Shown here piece by piece: positions 34,657 to 43,140 of a DNA stretch of 64,000 nt; position 1 is the first letter of the stretch; each line of letters begins with the position of its first letter. Source of the stretch: CAWBUW01 sp963792075. GTDB lineage: Bacteria > Chloroflexota > Anaerolineae > Anaerolineales > UBA4823. The notes under the pieces were generated by a model. It made no database searches and was not told the DNA's origin. It saw only the letters and a list, made by a program, of their open reading frames with translations. The stretch is taken from NCBI GenBank assembly GCA_963792075.1, contig CAWBUW010000012.1, positions 682,001 through 746,000 on the forward strand, written 5' to 3'. The translations under genes were made by a program, and so were the position numbers.

Positions 34657-35409
34657 ATGATGCAATTCGAGGTTTTTACATTATTTCCAGAGGTTTTTGC
34701 GCCTTACCTGGATGCCAGCATCCTGCAGCGAGCGCGGCAGCATGGCCTGGTGACGGTCAATTTGCATAACGTCCGTGATTGGACGACGGACCGCCATCAC
34801 GTGTGCGACGACATCCCCTACGGTGGAGGGGGCGGGATGGTGATGAAGCCGGAACCGATCTTCACCAGCGTTGAAGCGGTGCTGGGCGACCCTCCGGCCT
34901 GCCCATTGGTACTGTTGTCCCCACAGGGACGCACCTTCACTCAAAGAATAGCCGAAGAACTGGTGCAACTCCCACGGCTGGCGCTGCTGTGCGGGCGCTA
35001 TGAAGGCATCGATGAGCGTGTGGTGTCCCATTTGGTAACAGACCAAATCTCCATCGGCGATTTTGTGCTCAGCGGCGGCGAGCTGCCGGCGTTGATGATG
35101 ATTGATGCCATATCCCGTTTGATCCCGGGCGTGCTGGGGGATCCGGATGGCCCCTGGGACAATTCATATGCCTCCGGGCTGCTGGAATACCCACATTACA
35201 CCCGTCCACCTGAATTCCGGGGTTGGGCGGTGCCGGAGATCTTACTCTCTGGCAACCACGGCAAAATAGAACGCTGGCGGCGAGAACAAGCCCTGCTGCG
35301 CACCTGGCAGCGCCGCCCAGATTTATTAGCAACAGCTCCACTGAGTGAAGCGGATCGAAAATACCTATCAAAACTTAAAGCCGAACAAAATCAACTGGAG
35401 GAAAAATGA
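34657..35409 (+). CDS. trmD: tRNA (guanine-N1-)-methyltransferase
   Basis: 250 residues. Methylates G37 of tRNAs such as tRNA-Pro and Leu, preventing frameshifting; it is a knotted SPOUT-fold dimer. Diagnostic motifs: DIPYGGGGGMVMKPEPI, LCGRYEGIDERV, SIGDFVLSGGELPALMMIDAISRLIPG. The second ATG at 34660 is an equally good start, since relatives begin with one Met before a hydrophobic stretch. The tRNA-Pro gene of this window has G37, a TrmD substrate. Overlaps the MFS gene by four bases. Confidence 0.97.
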   Translation: MMQFEVFTLFPEVFAPYLDASILQRARQHGLVTVNLHNVRDWTTDRHHVCDDIPYGGGGGMVMKPEPIFTSVEAVLGDPPACPLVLLSPQGRTFTQRIAEELVQLPRLALLCGRYEGIDERVVSHLVTDQISIGDFVLSGGELPALMMIDAISRLIPGVLGDPDGPWDNSYASGLLEYPHYTRPPEFRGWAVPEILLSGNHGKIERWRREQALLRTWQRRPDLLATAPLSEADRKYLSKLKAEQNQLEEK

Positions 35410-36662
35410 AATTCAATTACTGGAAGATCTTTTTGTTGGGGTTTGGTTTTTTTGGTGTGAGCGTCATTTGGGCCACGTACAATGCTTTCGTACCATTGTT
35501 CCTGGCGAATAAGTTCGGCTTGCAGCCCGCGGTAATCGGTTTCTTCATGACACTGGATAATATCGCTGCACTATTCATCCAGCCGCCTGTAGGCGCCTGG
35601 TCCGATAGGCTGCGTACGCCCATTGGACGGCGCATGCCCTTTATTTTGATCGGCGCCCCAATCGGCGCAATTGTCTTTGGGCTGATCCCCATCGCCAGTG
35701 TACTGCCCTTGTTTGTGGCCTGCACCACCACCTTGCTGCTGAGCATGGCGTTGTGGCGCACGCCGGTGGTAGCGCTGATGCCTGATGTCACCCCTTCCCC
35801 CTTTCGCTCGCAGGCAAACGGGATCATCAATTTCATGGGCGGGATAGGCTCCATCATCGCTTTTCTGGTCGGCTCGAAGCTTTATAAAATTAACCCGGCT
35901 TACCCTTTCTGGCTGGGCTCCGTCCTGGTCATTCTGGCTGCGCTGCTGGTGTTCCTGTTGATCAAAGAACCGAAGGAATACGAAGCCAGCGAGGAGAAAC
36001 CCGGCATGCTGGCCAGCCTGAAAGAAGTCCTGGAAGGGAAAGAGAAGAGCGCTTTGCTGATTCTGCTGGCCATTTTTTTCTGGTTCGTGGCTTTCAATGC
36101 CATCGAGACTTTCTTCACTTTGTACGTCAATAAACATCTCGGGCTGGAAGAAGCGGAAGGCCCCCGTCTGCTTACGCAGTTCTCGCTGATCTTTGTCCTG
36201 TTTGCTCTGCCGGCAGGTTATATCGGCAGCCGCTTTGGCCGGCGGAAGACTATTCTGACGGGGCTGCTGGTGATGAGTGCCGGCCTGCTTTCCATGCAAT
36301 TCCTGTCAAAAGCATCTCTGCTCACCACGCTGACCAAGCTGCCCATCCTGGGGACTGTACCGGTGGTTGGGCTGATCCTCATGTTCGCCGGTGCCGGCTG
36401 GGCTTTGATCAACATCAACTCGCTGCCCATGGTGGTCGATATGACCAGCACGGCACGCGCCGGCACCTATACCGGATTGTACTATTTGTTTTCCACCCTG
36501 GCTGCCATCGCTGGACCCAACATCAACGGCTTGATTATCCAGGCTGCCGGGAACAACTACAACATGATTACCGTGGTCGCCCCTGTGTTCATTCTGGCCG
36601 CGATGGTCTTGATGTTAGGTGTGCGCCGTGGGGAAGCGCAGCTCACCCCTGCCGCGCAGTGA
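35406..36662 (+). CDS. MFS transporter, SLC45/sucrose-transporter-like
   Basis: 418 residues with about 12 membrane spans. The loop between helices 2 and 3 reads GAWSDRLRTPIGRRMPFILIGAP, the version with RTPIGRR typical of the glycoside-pentoside-hexuronide/SLC45 group of sugar carriers; the symmetrical loop GSRFGRRKTIL lies between helices 8 and 9. A charged cytoplasmic loop (EPKEYEASEEKPG) joins the halves. A sugar or glycoside cation symporter is likely; the substrate is unknown. Tightly placed between trmD and a pseudouridine synthase, overlapping each by four bases. Confidence 0.8.
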   Translation: MKFNYWKIFLLGFGFFGVSVIWATYNAFVPLFLANKFGLQPAVIGFFMTLDNIAALFIQPPVGAWSDRLRTPIGRRMPFILIGAPIGAIVFGLIPIASVLPLFVACTTTLLLSMALWRTPVVALMPDVTPSPFRSQANGIINFMGGIGSIIAFLVGSKLYKINPAYPFWLGSVLVILAALLVFLLIKEPKEYEASEEKPGMLASLKEVLEGKEKSALLILLAIFFWFVAFNAIETFFTLYVNKHLGLEEAEGPRLLTQFSLIFVLFALPAGYIGSRFGRRKTILTGLLVMSAGLLSMQFLSKASLLTTLTKLPILGTVPVVGLILMFAGAGWALININSLPMVVDMTSTARAGTYTGLYYLFSTLAAIAGPNINGLIIQAAGNNYNMITVVAPVFILAAMVLMLGVRRGEAQLTPAAQ

Positions 36663-37360
36663 TGGTTCCCTTCGACCCTGCAAGCTGGGTCTTGTGGTGC
36701 GACTCTGACATACTGGTAATCAACAAGCCCGCCGGGCTGCCTACGCTGCCCGATGGCTACCACAAAGAGGCCCCTCACGTAAAAAGCGTGCTGGAGCCGG
36801 TTTACGGGCGGCTGTGGATCGTCCACCGCCTGGATAAAGAGACCAGCGGCGTGCTGGCCCTGGCCCGCAACGCCGCTGCACACCGCAGCTTGAATACGCA
36901 GTTCGAACAGCATACGATCGAAAAAACATACCACGCCCTGGTACGTGGCCAGGCCGGTTGGCAGACCTATACTGTCCGTTTCTCGCTGCGCGCAGATGGA
37001 GATCGTCGCCACCGGACTGTGATCGACCCGCTCCAGGGCAAGGCGGCGACCACCCACCTGCACGTGATCGAGCGCTTTACAGACTGGACCTGGCTGGAGG
37101 CGCGGCCGGAGACCGGACGTACACACCAGATCCGTGCCCACCTGGCTGCGCTGGGGCTGCCTCTGGCAGGAGATACTTTATACGGTGGGAAAGGCAATTG
37201 GTTCCCTTCCGGTCCGTCTGGTGAACCTCTCATCTCGCGCACCTGCCTGCACGCGCAGCGCCTGGCATTGCAGCATCCTCAGAGCGGCGCAGCGCTGGTC
37301 TGCACCGCGCCCTACCCGGACGACCTGCTGGAGGTGCTCAATTTCCTTCACTCCGGATAA
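36659..37360 (+). CDS. RluA-family pseudouridine synthase
   Basis: 233 residues, RNA-uridine isomerase of the RluA/RluD group without an S4 domain. The catalytic motif HRLDKETSG (Asp59), the preceding DILVINKPAGLP and the following RPETGRTHQIRAHLAALGLPLAGDTLYGG are all present. Starts with GTG at 36659 overlapping the MFS stop; ATG at 36662 is an alternative. Compact catalytic-domain-only protein. Target RNA (23S rRNA or tRNA) cannot be told from sequence. Confidence 0.9.
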   Translation: MMVPFDPASWVLWCDSDILVINKPAGLPTLPDGYHKEAPHVKSVLEPVYGRLWIVHRLDKETSGVLALARNAAAHRSLNTQFEQHTIEKTYHALVRGQAGWQTYTVRFSLRADGDRRHRTVIDPLQGKAATTHLHVIERFTDWTWLEARPETGRTHQIRAHLAALGLPLAGDTLYGGKGNWFPSGPSGEPLISRTCLHAQRLALQHPQSGAALVCTAPYPDDLLEVLNFLHSG

Positions 37361-37421
37361 TGGGGTTTGAGGCTGTCCAAAATTTAGTGATTTTCTTCTT
37401 CCCAAATCAAAAGGGGCATGA

Positions 37422-37427
37422 TATAAT
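37422..37427 (+). promoter_or_regulatory. Predicted -10 box of rplS
   Basis: TATAAT 71 bases before the rplS ATG; no strong -35 hexamer is seen 17-18 bases upstream. Confidence 0.45.
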
Positions 37428-37459
37428 CTCCGACCGCGTCACTCCAGACGGGAAAAATC

Positions 37460-37475
37460 CACAGCTTCGGCTGTG
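37460..37475 (+). promoter_or_regulatory. UUCG-capped hairpin in the rplS leader
   Basis: CACAGC pairs with GCTGTG around the extra-stable tetraloop TTCG. It lies 22 bases before the rplS ATG. Could be a site for L19 autoregulation or just stabilise the mRNA 5' region. Confidence 0.5.
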
Positions 37476-37497
37476 ATCGTATTGAGAGGTTTAAGAA

Positions 37498-37854
37498 ATG
37501 CACGCTGAAGAATTTTTGCAGGCTGTCTCGATCAAGGAAAATCCAAATGTACCCGAGCTGCGTACGGGCGACAACGTCAGCGTCTTCCTGCGCATCAAGG
37601 AAGGCAATACTGAGCGCACCCAGGAGTTCAAGGGCACCATAATTCGCCGCAAACAGGGCGGAAATGACGCCAATTTTACCGTGCGGCGCGTCGCCAGTAA
37701 CGGCATTGGTGTTGAGCGCACCTTCCTGGTTCGATCCCCTCGCATTGAGAAAGTGCTCGTTCACCGCCATTCTTATGTGCACCGCTCGAAGTTATACTTC
37801 TTGCGCGACCGCACCGGCAAGAGCGCCCGCCTGAAGACGAAATTCTCTTCCTAA
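37498..37854 (+). CDS. rplS: Ribosomal protein L19
   Basis: 118 residues, standard length. The segment LRTGDNVSVFLRIKEGNTERTQEFKGTIIRRK and the closing EKVLVHRHSYVHRSKLYFLRDRTGKSARLK stretch are those of bL19, which sits at the 30S/50S interface. AGAGG is about 8 bases upstream of ATG. Has its own promoter and leader hairpin and a terminator at 37878-37910, so it is a single-gene unit. Confidence 0.97.
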   Translation: MHAEEFLQAVSIKENPNVPELRTGDNVSVFLRIKEGNTERTQEFKGTIIRRKQGGNDANFTVRRVASNGIGVERTFLVRSPRIEKVLVHRHSYVHRSKLYFLRDRTGKSARLKTKFSS

Positions 37855-37877
37855 GAAGGGAAAACTCTGGTTTAATC

Positions 37878-37910
37878 AGGGTGCAGCGTGGACGCGCTGC
37901 GCCCTTTTTT
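37878..37910 (+). terminator. Intrinsic terminator after rplS
   Basis: 11-bp stem (37878-37888 with 37895-37905, one G-T pair), six-base loop, followed by six Ts. Confidence 0.88.
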
Positions 37911-37937
37911 CGTTAATTTTCATGGAGAGTGCTCACT

Positions 37938-38921
37938 ATGATCCGTACCTTGTGCTTTTTGGGCGATAACCAGGTAGATTTATCCCCCGATATCGAAAAG
38001 TTGGCTGAACTGATCCAGGATCCGGACAACCTGATCTGGGTCGATTTCGGGGGCGAGCCCCATGATGTTATTGAGCCTGTTTTAAAGAACACATTCGGAT
38101 TTCACTCCCTGGCAGTGGATGACGCTCTGGACGCTACGCACGTACCCAAGCTGGATGACTGGGGTGAATACCTGTACATCGTTCTGAGCGGGATCACCTA
38201 CGAAAAAGGCAATAACGATGTTGATATCCAGGAACTCGATGCATTTTTGGGCAAGAACTTCCTGGTTACACTGCACGATCTGCCCATCATCTCGGTCAAC
38301 CGCGTTTGGGACACCATCCAACGCGATGAGCGTCACCATAAAATGGGCGCCGACCACCTGCTTTATAAGCTTTCTGACGAAATGATCACCGACTTCATGC
38401 AGTCCGTGGAGGCGATGGATGATGAAATTGATTGGGCTGAAGACCTGATCTTTGAAAAACCCTCCCAGGAGATGGTACAGCGCATTTTTGCTCTCAAACG
38501 CGCCTCGCTGCACCTTCGCCGGGCGCTCTCTCCCCTCCGTGAAGTATTCAACAAGCTGGCGCGGGACGAATACCCGGTAGTAGATCAGAAAGACCGCATC
38601 TACTTCCGCGATGTCTACGATCACCTGGTGCGCCTGCACGATATCAGCGAGGGACTGCGCGACCTGGTAGGCGGAGTTCTTGAAACTTACCTGTCGGTCG
38701 TATCCAACCGCATGAACGAGGTCATGAAAACGCTGACCATCATCACCACGCTTTTCATGCCGCTCTCCTTTGTGGCTGGCTTTTTCGGCATGAACTTTTT
38801 CGTGCCCGAACCCCCCAACACAGCCTGGGTCTCCGATCCCGCTTTCCGGCTCACCCTGCTGCTCCTGTTGGCGATTCCTGCCCTCATGTACTGGTGGATG
38901 CGGCGGCGCGGCTGGATGTAA
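37938..38921 (+). CDS. corA: CorA-type magnesium/cobalt transporter
   Basis: 327 residues. Long acidic/helical cytoplasmic domain followed by two C-terminal membrane helices, with the family-defining GMN motif in FFGMNFF at the end of the first and a basic tail RRRGWM. Pentameric Mg2+/Co2+ channel. ATG at 37938 with GGAG about 10 bases upstream is preferred over 37929. Monocistronic by appearance: terminator before, 60-base gap after. Confidence 0.93.
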   Translation: MIRTLCFLGDNQVDLSPDIEKLAELIQDPDNLIWVDFGGEPHDVIEPVLKNTFGFHSLAVDDALDATHVPKLDDWGEYLYIVLSGITYEKGNNDVDIQELDAFLGKNFLVTLHDLPIISVNRVWDTIQRDERHHKMGADHLLYKLSDEMITDFMQSVEAMDDEIDWAEDLIFEKPSQEMVQRIFALKRASLHLRRALSPLREVFNKLARDEYPVVDQKDRIYFRDVYDHLVRLHDISEGLRDLVGGVLETYLSVVSNRMNEVMKTLTIITTLFMPLSFVAGFFGMNFFVPEPPNTAWVSDPAFRLTLLLLLAIPALMYWWMRRRGWM

Positions 38922-38983
38922 ACCCGCAGGAAATTGATTAGGCGAGATAGCCATATTCATGAAACGTAAACTTTAGGAGAGCT

Positions 38984-39463
38984 ATGCCAGAACTACTCAG
39001 CCCCAACGCACAAAAAGTGCAAAATGCCCTGCATGAATATGGCCTGGATCTTCAGGTGGTCGAGCTGTCTGCCTCGACCCGCACAGCCGTAGAAGCAGCC
39101 CAGGCCGTTGGCTGTTCTGTGGGTCAAATTGTAAAATCTTTGATCTTCCGCGGCCTGCAAAGCGGGCAGCCTGTACTGATCCTCGCCAGTGGCAGCAACC
39201 GGGTAAACGAGGCTGCCGTGACCACGCTGCTGGGCGAACCAATCGGCAAAGCGGATGCCGATTTCGTGCGCCAACATACTGGTTTTGTCATCGGCGGTGT
39301 ACCGCCCGTCGGTCATGCCGAAAAACTTCATACTCTGATGGATGAGGATTTGATGCAATACAACCAGATTTGGGCTGCAGCGGGTACACCGAACGCGCTT
39401 TTTCACCTTACACCACAAGATCTCCTCAAGATCAGCGCCGGCTTACTTTGTAAAATCAGTTAA
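38984..39463 (+). CDS. YbaK/ProX-family aminoacyl-tRNA deacylase
   Basis: 159 residues. The pattern STRTAVEAAQAVGCSVGQIVKSLIFR is the YbaK/INS signature, with the lysine of VKSLIF that is essential in this family; the later GFVIGGVPPVGH loop is also typical. These free-standing domains hydrolyse mischarged tRNAs (for example Cys-, Ala- or Ser-tRNA). AGGAG lies 6-7 bases upstream of ATG. Which mischarged tRNA it edits is not clear. Confidence 0.87.
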   Translation: MPELLSPNAQKVQNALHEYGLDLQVVELSASTRTAVEAAQAVGCSVGQIVKSLIFRGLQSGQPVLILASGSNRVNEAAVTTLLGEPIGKADADFVRQHTGFVIGGVPPVGHAEKLHTLMDEDLMQYNQIWAAAGTPNALFHLTPQDLLKISAGLLCKIS

Positions 39464-39480
39464 CGGGGTTCTCCTCAGTT

Positions 39481-39509
39481 TTGCGACATGCGCGCAAGGC
39501 TGGTATAAT
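39481..39509 (+). promoter_or_regulatory. Promoter of moaA
   Basis: TTGCGA, 17-base spacer, TATAAT; predicted transcription start near 39516, at the foot of the hairpin 39517-39536. Confidence 0.65.
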
Positions 39510-39516
39510 TCTCAAA

Positions 39517-39536
39517 CCATCCGAATTCTCGGATGG
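39517..39536 (+). promoter_or_regulatory. 5'-terminal hairpin of the moaA mRNA
   Basis: 8-bp stem CCATCCGA with TCGGATGG, loop ATTC, followed by GTTTT. Being at the very start of the predicted transcript, it may act as an attenuator or protect the 5' end; it does not resemble the molybdenum cofactor riboswitch. Confidence 0.5.
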
Positions 39537-39565
39537 GTTTTAGGTCTACCTTTACTGACAAACCC

Positions 39566-40546
39566 ATGTCTATTGATCGCTTTGGACGTCACATTCACTA
39601 CCTGCGCATCAGCTTGACCGATCACTGCAACCTGCGCTGTGTCTATTGTATGCCTGAAGAGATGGTCTTCCGGCCCAATGCCGAACTGATGCAGGATGAT
39701 GAAATCCTGCGCTTGGTTAATGTGTTTACGCACCTGGGCTTTGACAAGTTTCGCCTGACAGGCGGGGAGCCCACCGTGCGCGCCAACGTTGTTGAGATTG
39801 TGCGCGGTATTGCCAGTACACCAGGCGTACGCTCACTTTCCATGACCACCAATGGCGTGCTGTTGAAGAAGTTGGCCCAACCTCTGGCTGATGCCGGGCT
39901 GCAGCGGGTCAATATCAGCGTGGATACGCTCGACCCGGAGAAATTCCGCCGGCTCACCCGTTGGGGCAAACTGGAAGATACCTGGCAAGGGATCCTGGCA
40001 GCCGAACAGGCCCAACTGGTGCCGATCAAACTGAATGCAGTGGTGGTGCGTGGTTACAATGAAACTGACGTGGTTGACCTGGCCCGCCTGACCCTGGAAC
40101 ATGCCTGGCAAATGCGCTTTATCGAGATGATGCCCTTTGCTGGGGCAACGGAGTTACAAACAAACCAGATCGTGACTGCGGCGCAGATACAAGCCACGAT
40201 CGAAGCCTCGCTTGGGAAAATGGAAGTGGCGAATAATGGCGTCATGGATGGCGAAGCGCGTTTATTCCGTCTGCCGGGAGCGCCGGGCGATATTGGATTC
40301 ATCTCTTCGGTCTCCCTGCCTTTCTGCGCCTCATGCACGCGTGCCCGGCTGACCGCCGATGGGCGACTGCGTTTGTGTTTACTGCGCGAGGGTGAAGTGG
40401 ATCTGCTGACCCCGATGCGCAATGGCGCCAACGATGATGAGCTGCGCCAGATCATTGTAGATGGTGTCTGGGCCAAGCCCTGGGGGCATGGCCTGGCGGA
40501 AGGCTTGATCCCTATGAATCGGATCATGTCAGAAATAGGAGGGTAG
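39566..40546 (+). CDS. moaA: GTP 3',8-cyclase (molybdenum cofactor biosynthesis)
   Basis: 326 residues. First step of molybdopterin synthesis: radical-SAM conversion of GTP. The N-terminal cluster motif is CNLRCVYCMP (Cys21, Cys25, Cys28), the second cluster CASC...C (C-x2-C-x13-C) lies near residue 250, and the protein ends in the Gly-Gly needed for activity. ATG at 39566 is chosen because the family homology starts there and the alternative 39533 lies in the leader hairpin; no Shine-Dalgarno is obvious. No other moa, moe or mob gene is in the window. Confidence 0.92.
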   Translation: MSIDRFGRHIHYLRISLTDHCNLRCVYCMPEEMVFRPNAELMQDDEILRLVNVFTHLGFDKFRLTGGEPTVRANVVEIVRGIASTPGVRSLSMTTNGVLLKKLAQPLADAGLQRVNISVDTLDPEKFRRLTRWGKLEDTWQGILAAEQAQLVPIKLNAVVVRGYNETDVVDLARLTLEHAWQMRFIEMMPFAGATELQTNQIVTAAQIQATIEASLGKMEVANNGVMDGEARLFRLPGAPGDIGFISSVSLPFCASCTRARLTADGRLRLCLLREGEVDLLTPMRNGANDDELRQIIVDGVWAKPWGHGLAEGLIPMNRIMSEIGG

Positions 40547-40549
40547 ATC

Positions 40550-41281
40550 TTGCTGTCACCGAACGGCGTTCGCGCCATATTCTTTGATCTGGACGGTACC
40601 CTACGGCATAACAAACCGGTCGCCAGCCATGCTTTCCTGGATTTCGCCGTGCAGTTGGGCTTGCCCAACTCCGCCAAGAACCGCCAGGCTAACCTGCGCT
40701 GGGTGCTTTATTACTGGGCGCAATCGCCAGAAATGTTTGCCGACCTGGCTGCTTACAACATGGAACTTTCCGATGCTTTTTGGATACAGTATTCCCGCCG
40801 CGCCCTGGTAGAATTTGGCGCCAACCTGGCTACTGCCGAACAGCTTGCTCCCGAAGTCCAACGCATGATGCGAGAGCAGTATGACCCCATCTCCGAGAAC
40901 TGGATTCCGGATGATGTTCCTGCTACGTTGAAGTTGCTCCGCCAGGCGGGGTTTGCCCTGGCAGTGGTATCCAACCGGAGCGCGCCATTCAAAGACGAAT
41001 TAGAAAAAATTGGCCTGGCAGGCTTCTTTGACTTTGCCATTTCGGCAGGCGAAGTGAATTCCTGGAAACCAGAACCTGAGATTTTTCATCACGCTTTGAG
41101 ACGCTGTGGGCTAAAGGCCGAGCAGGCCGTTTATGTGGGCGACAATTACTATGCCGATATCATCGGCGCGCAGAATGCTGGCTTGCGGCCAGTGCTGCTA
41201 AACTCCGACCACCTTTTCCCTGAAGCGACCTGCGCAGTGATCCACACGATCGGTGAGCTGCCGGCGATATTACAGGATTAA
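40550..41281 (+). CDS. HAD-superfamily hydrolase
   Basis: 243 residues. Motif I FFDLDGTLR (nucleophile Asp), motif II in AVVSNRSAPFKDEL, motif III Lys before EPEIF and motif IV VYVGDNYYADIIGAQNAG. The helical cap fits subfamily I (phosphoglycolate phosphatase-like). Starts at TTG, three bases after moaA, with AGGAGGG seven bases upstream, so it is translated with moaA. Substrate unknown. Convergent, four-base overlap with the DUF92 gene. Confidence 0.85.
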   Translation: MLSPNGVRAIFFDLDGTLRHNKPVASHAFLDFAVQLGLPNSAKNRQANLRWVLYYWAQSPEMFADLAAYNMELSDAFWIQYSRRALVEFGANLATAEQLAPEVQRMMREQYDPISENWIPDDVPATLKLLRQAGFALAVVSNRSAPFKDELEKIGLAGFFDFAISAGEVNSWKPEPEIFHHALRRCGLKAEQAVYVGDNYYADIIGAQNAGLRPVLLNSDHLFPEATCAVIHTIGELPAILQD

Positions 41282-42081
41282 ACCCACAGCAGCCCCGCGG
41301 CGCAAGCGCCCACCAAAGAACAGAGGAAGTTAACCCAATCGTTATCCAGCCTGCGCCAACCGCGCAGCCAGTGGGTAGGCGTGCCACAGCTATGCTTCGG
41401 AAAACGTTCTGTCTCTTTCTCACAGACGGGGCAGTAATAAATCGCTTGCAGAGTCGCGCCCAGCAAGGAGTCAAATGATGCGCCCAAAGCCCCTGCCAGC
41501 GTAACGCTGCCAAGCAGGGCCAACCTGCCTGCTGCCGGCGTAAAAAACGCCGCAAACAAAGCAATGAGCCCGGCACCCAGGCACACTGCCAGGTAGCCCA
41601 AAGGAGTAACGCCGCCAGAGCTGCCCCGTTCGACAACCTTGCCGGTCGTGATCAGGCGTGGCGGAATTACGCTGAGCACGCCGAGCTCCGTCGCCCAGGT
41701 GTCCGCATTCACGGCAGCCATCGCTCCGGCAAACGCGGCCCAAAGCCACCCCTGGTCAGGGTACAGGGCATATACAGCCGCCAGGAGGGCTCCCAGGCCG
41801 CCGTTAGCAGCTACCTGCCCCCAATCCCGCCGGCTGCCTTTGGAGAACTTTTCGTTCACCGCAGCCTTTTGACCTAAGAACAGGTGCGAAAGTACGCTGG
41901 AGGAAATAAAAAAAGCCAGGAGCAGTACTGCCCAGGACAGGCCGCCCAGGCCAAAAATCAGGCCGCCGGTGATAGCCGCCGCCCAGCCGCCGCTGGGCGA
42001 GAGCGCGCCAACCCGCCAGGCCAGGTAGCCAATCGACACACCCAGAGCCAGGCCGAGAATTAATTGGAATGGGGGTTGCAT
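41278..42081 (-). CDS. DUF92-family membrane protein
   Basis: 267 residues with about six membrane spans. Contains the family's polar stretches GSRRDWGQVAANGG, NADTWATELGVLS and GSFDSLLGATLQ, and a conserved Cys-rich segment YYCPVCEKETERF that could bind metal. Plant relatives act as phytyl-phosphate kinase (VTE6), and bacterial ones are uncharacterised. The 72 bases ahead of its start contain three DnaA boxes. Confidence 0.82.
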   Translation of the reverse strand: MQPPFQLILGLALGVSIGYLAWRVGALSPSGGWAAAITGGLIFGLGGLSWAVLLLAFFISSSVLSHLFLGQKAAVNEKFSKGSRRDWGQVAANGGLGALLAAVYALYPDQGWLWAAFAGAMAAVNADTWATELGVLSVIPPRLITTGKVVERGSSGGVTPLGYLAVCLGAGLIALFAAFFTPAAGRLALLGSVTLAGALGASFDSLLGATLQAIYYCPVCEKETERFPKHSCGTPTHWLRGWRRLDNDWVNFLCSLVGACAAGLLWV

Positions 42082-42101
42082 ACTTTTGTAGGGGATAGAT
42101 C

Positions 42102-42152
42102 TGTGGATAAGTGGTGGAATTCTGTGGATAAAGGCGCAAAAAATGTGGATAA
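42102..42152 (-). promoter_or_regulatory. Three perfect DnaA boxes spaced 21 bp apart
   Basis: TTATCCACA (read on the minus strand as TTATCCACA, on the plus strand as TGTGGATAA) occurs at 42102-42110, 42123-42131 and 42144-42152, all in the same orientation and exactly two helical turns apart, within 21-71 bases upstream of the DUF92 ATG. Each matches the strongest E. coli box. The 72-bp gap contains nothing else. Confidence 0.85.
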
Positions 42153-42153
42153 C

Positions 42154-43059
42154 TCAGCCAAAATTCAGGATAAAAAAGATACCGCCGCCGAATAAACAGG
42201 TGACTATCAGGCCTACTAGCCAGAATAAATAAGCCAGCACCTTGTATTCACTGCGGCGGAAAAAGAAAAAGCCCAAGACCAGGTCAAAGACGGAAACCCC
42301 CAGGTTCAGGGTGGGCAAGAGCAGCAAACGGACGGCGGGCACAAATTCCCCTGCCTGGCCAGTCGCAGTAAGATACCAGGGGATTTGACTGCGACCCGGG
42401 ATCGCCAGGATCACCCAAACCCATAACAGCAGGGCGCCTGCCCAACCACCCAGCAATATCCAGCGTGCCGGGCGCTCCTGCCAGATACGCGAGAGCAAAA
42501 AAGCCGGGTATTGAGATTGGGCAGGGATGGATACAATCGAGCCAAGTTCAGCATAACGCTCATAGGCGCGTAAAAACTCGGCGGGTTGGCTGGGGGAAAG
42601 AGCGAAGATACGTTGATGTGTGGCAACCAACAACAGATTGCTGCTGCGATCAGCCAGGTATTCGATTTTCCGCTGGTCCGCCAGTATTCGCTCCCCTAAC
42701 ACGGCGCCAGGCCAGCGCAGCAGTGGCAGAGGCAGTGCACCATATTCACTGGCCGGTCGAACCCATTGGATCTGGTCGATCGGAATATCTTCCTGGCGCA
42801 GTCCCCAATGCAGGCGCAAGCCATCTCTCTCAAGGGTGTAGCTGGCGTCGCGCAGGGCATACAGGCCATAGCCCAGCCACGGAAAAATACCCAGGGCCAG
42901 TAATGCCGGCAACAAGGCCAGCAAGAAATTAGGGCCAACCGCTGCACGGCCGGCCTGCCACAATCCATATACCGCACCCCCACCCAGGATCACCAGGATC
43001 GCCACGTGAAAAACAATACCTCCCCGCCGGGAAGGGGTGAAAACAGAGAACGAATTCAT
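42154..43059 (-). CDS. PH-domain-like membrane protein
   Basis: 301 residues from the ATG at 43059; a longer frame from 43125 would translate through the palindrome at 43099. Two helices at about 14-34 and 44-66, then a bacterial-PH/DUF-like beta domain (YTLERDGLRLHWGLRQEDIPIDQIQWVRP, about 72-100) and three more membrane helices at the C-terminus. The family with PH-like domain and membrane spans has no firmly known role. Follows the DnaA-box gap by one base from its stop. Start choice is uncertain since no clear ribosome-binding site is seen. Confidence 0.65.
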   Translation of the reverse strand: MNSFSVFTPSRRGGIVFHVAILVILGGGAVYGLWQAGRAAVGPNFLLALLPALLALGIFPWLGYGLYALRDASYTLERDGLRLHWGLRQEDIPIDQIQWVRPASEYGALPLPLLRWPGAVLGERILADQRKIEYLADRSSNLLLVATHQRIFALSPSQPAEFLRAYERYAELGSIVSIPAQSQYPAFLLSRIWQERPARWILLGGWAGALLLWVWVILAIPGRSQIPWYLTATGQAGEFVPAVRLLLLPTLNLGVSVFDLVLGFFFFRRSEYKVLAYLFWLVGLIVTCLFGGGIFFILNFG

Positions 43060-43098
43060 GTGCTTATTTATACCAGATTTCCCCCTCTTTATATTGGA

Positions 43099-43129
43099 GT
43101 GTTTGGCGGCGCTAAGCGCCGCCAAACAC
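43099..43129 (+). repeat. Palindrome (copy E)
   Basis: 14-bp perfect stem, arms 43099-43112 and 43116-43129, loop TAA. Lies between the stop of the SIMPL gene and the start of the PH-like gene (both minus). No T-run on the downstream side. Confidence 0.75.
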
Positions 43130-43140
43130 CCATGCTTAGA

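Noticed and set aside
39510..39566. Molybdenum cofactor riboswitch before moaA
   Set aside because: The leader is only about 50 bases with a single hairpin, far too short for the known motif.
42102..42152. CRISPR-like or plasmid iteron array
   Set aside because: Only three nine-base repeats with no spacers of CRISPR length, no cas or rep gene; the repeat is exactly the DnaA box.
42082..42153. Chromosomal origin of replication
   Set aside because: No dnaA, dnaN, gyrB or AT-rich unwinding element nearby, the gap is only 72 bp, and flanking genes converge on it rather than diverge.
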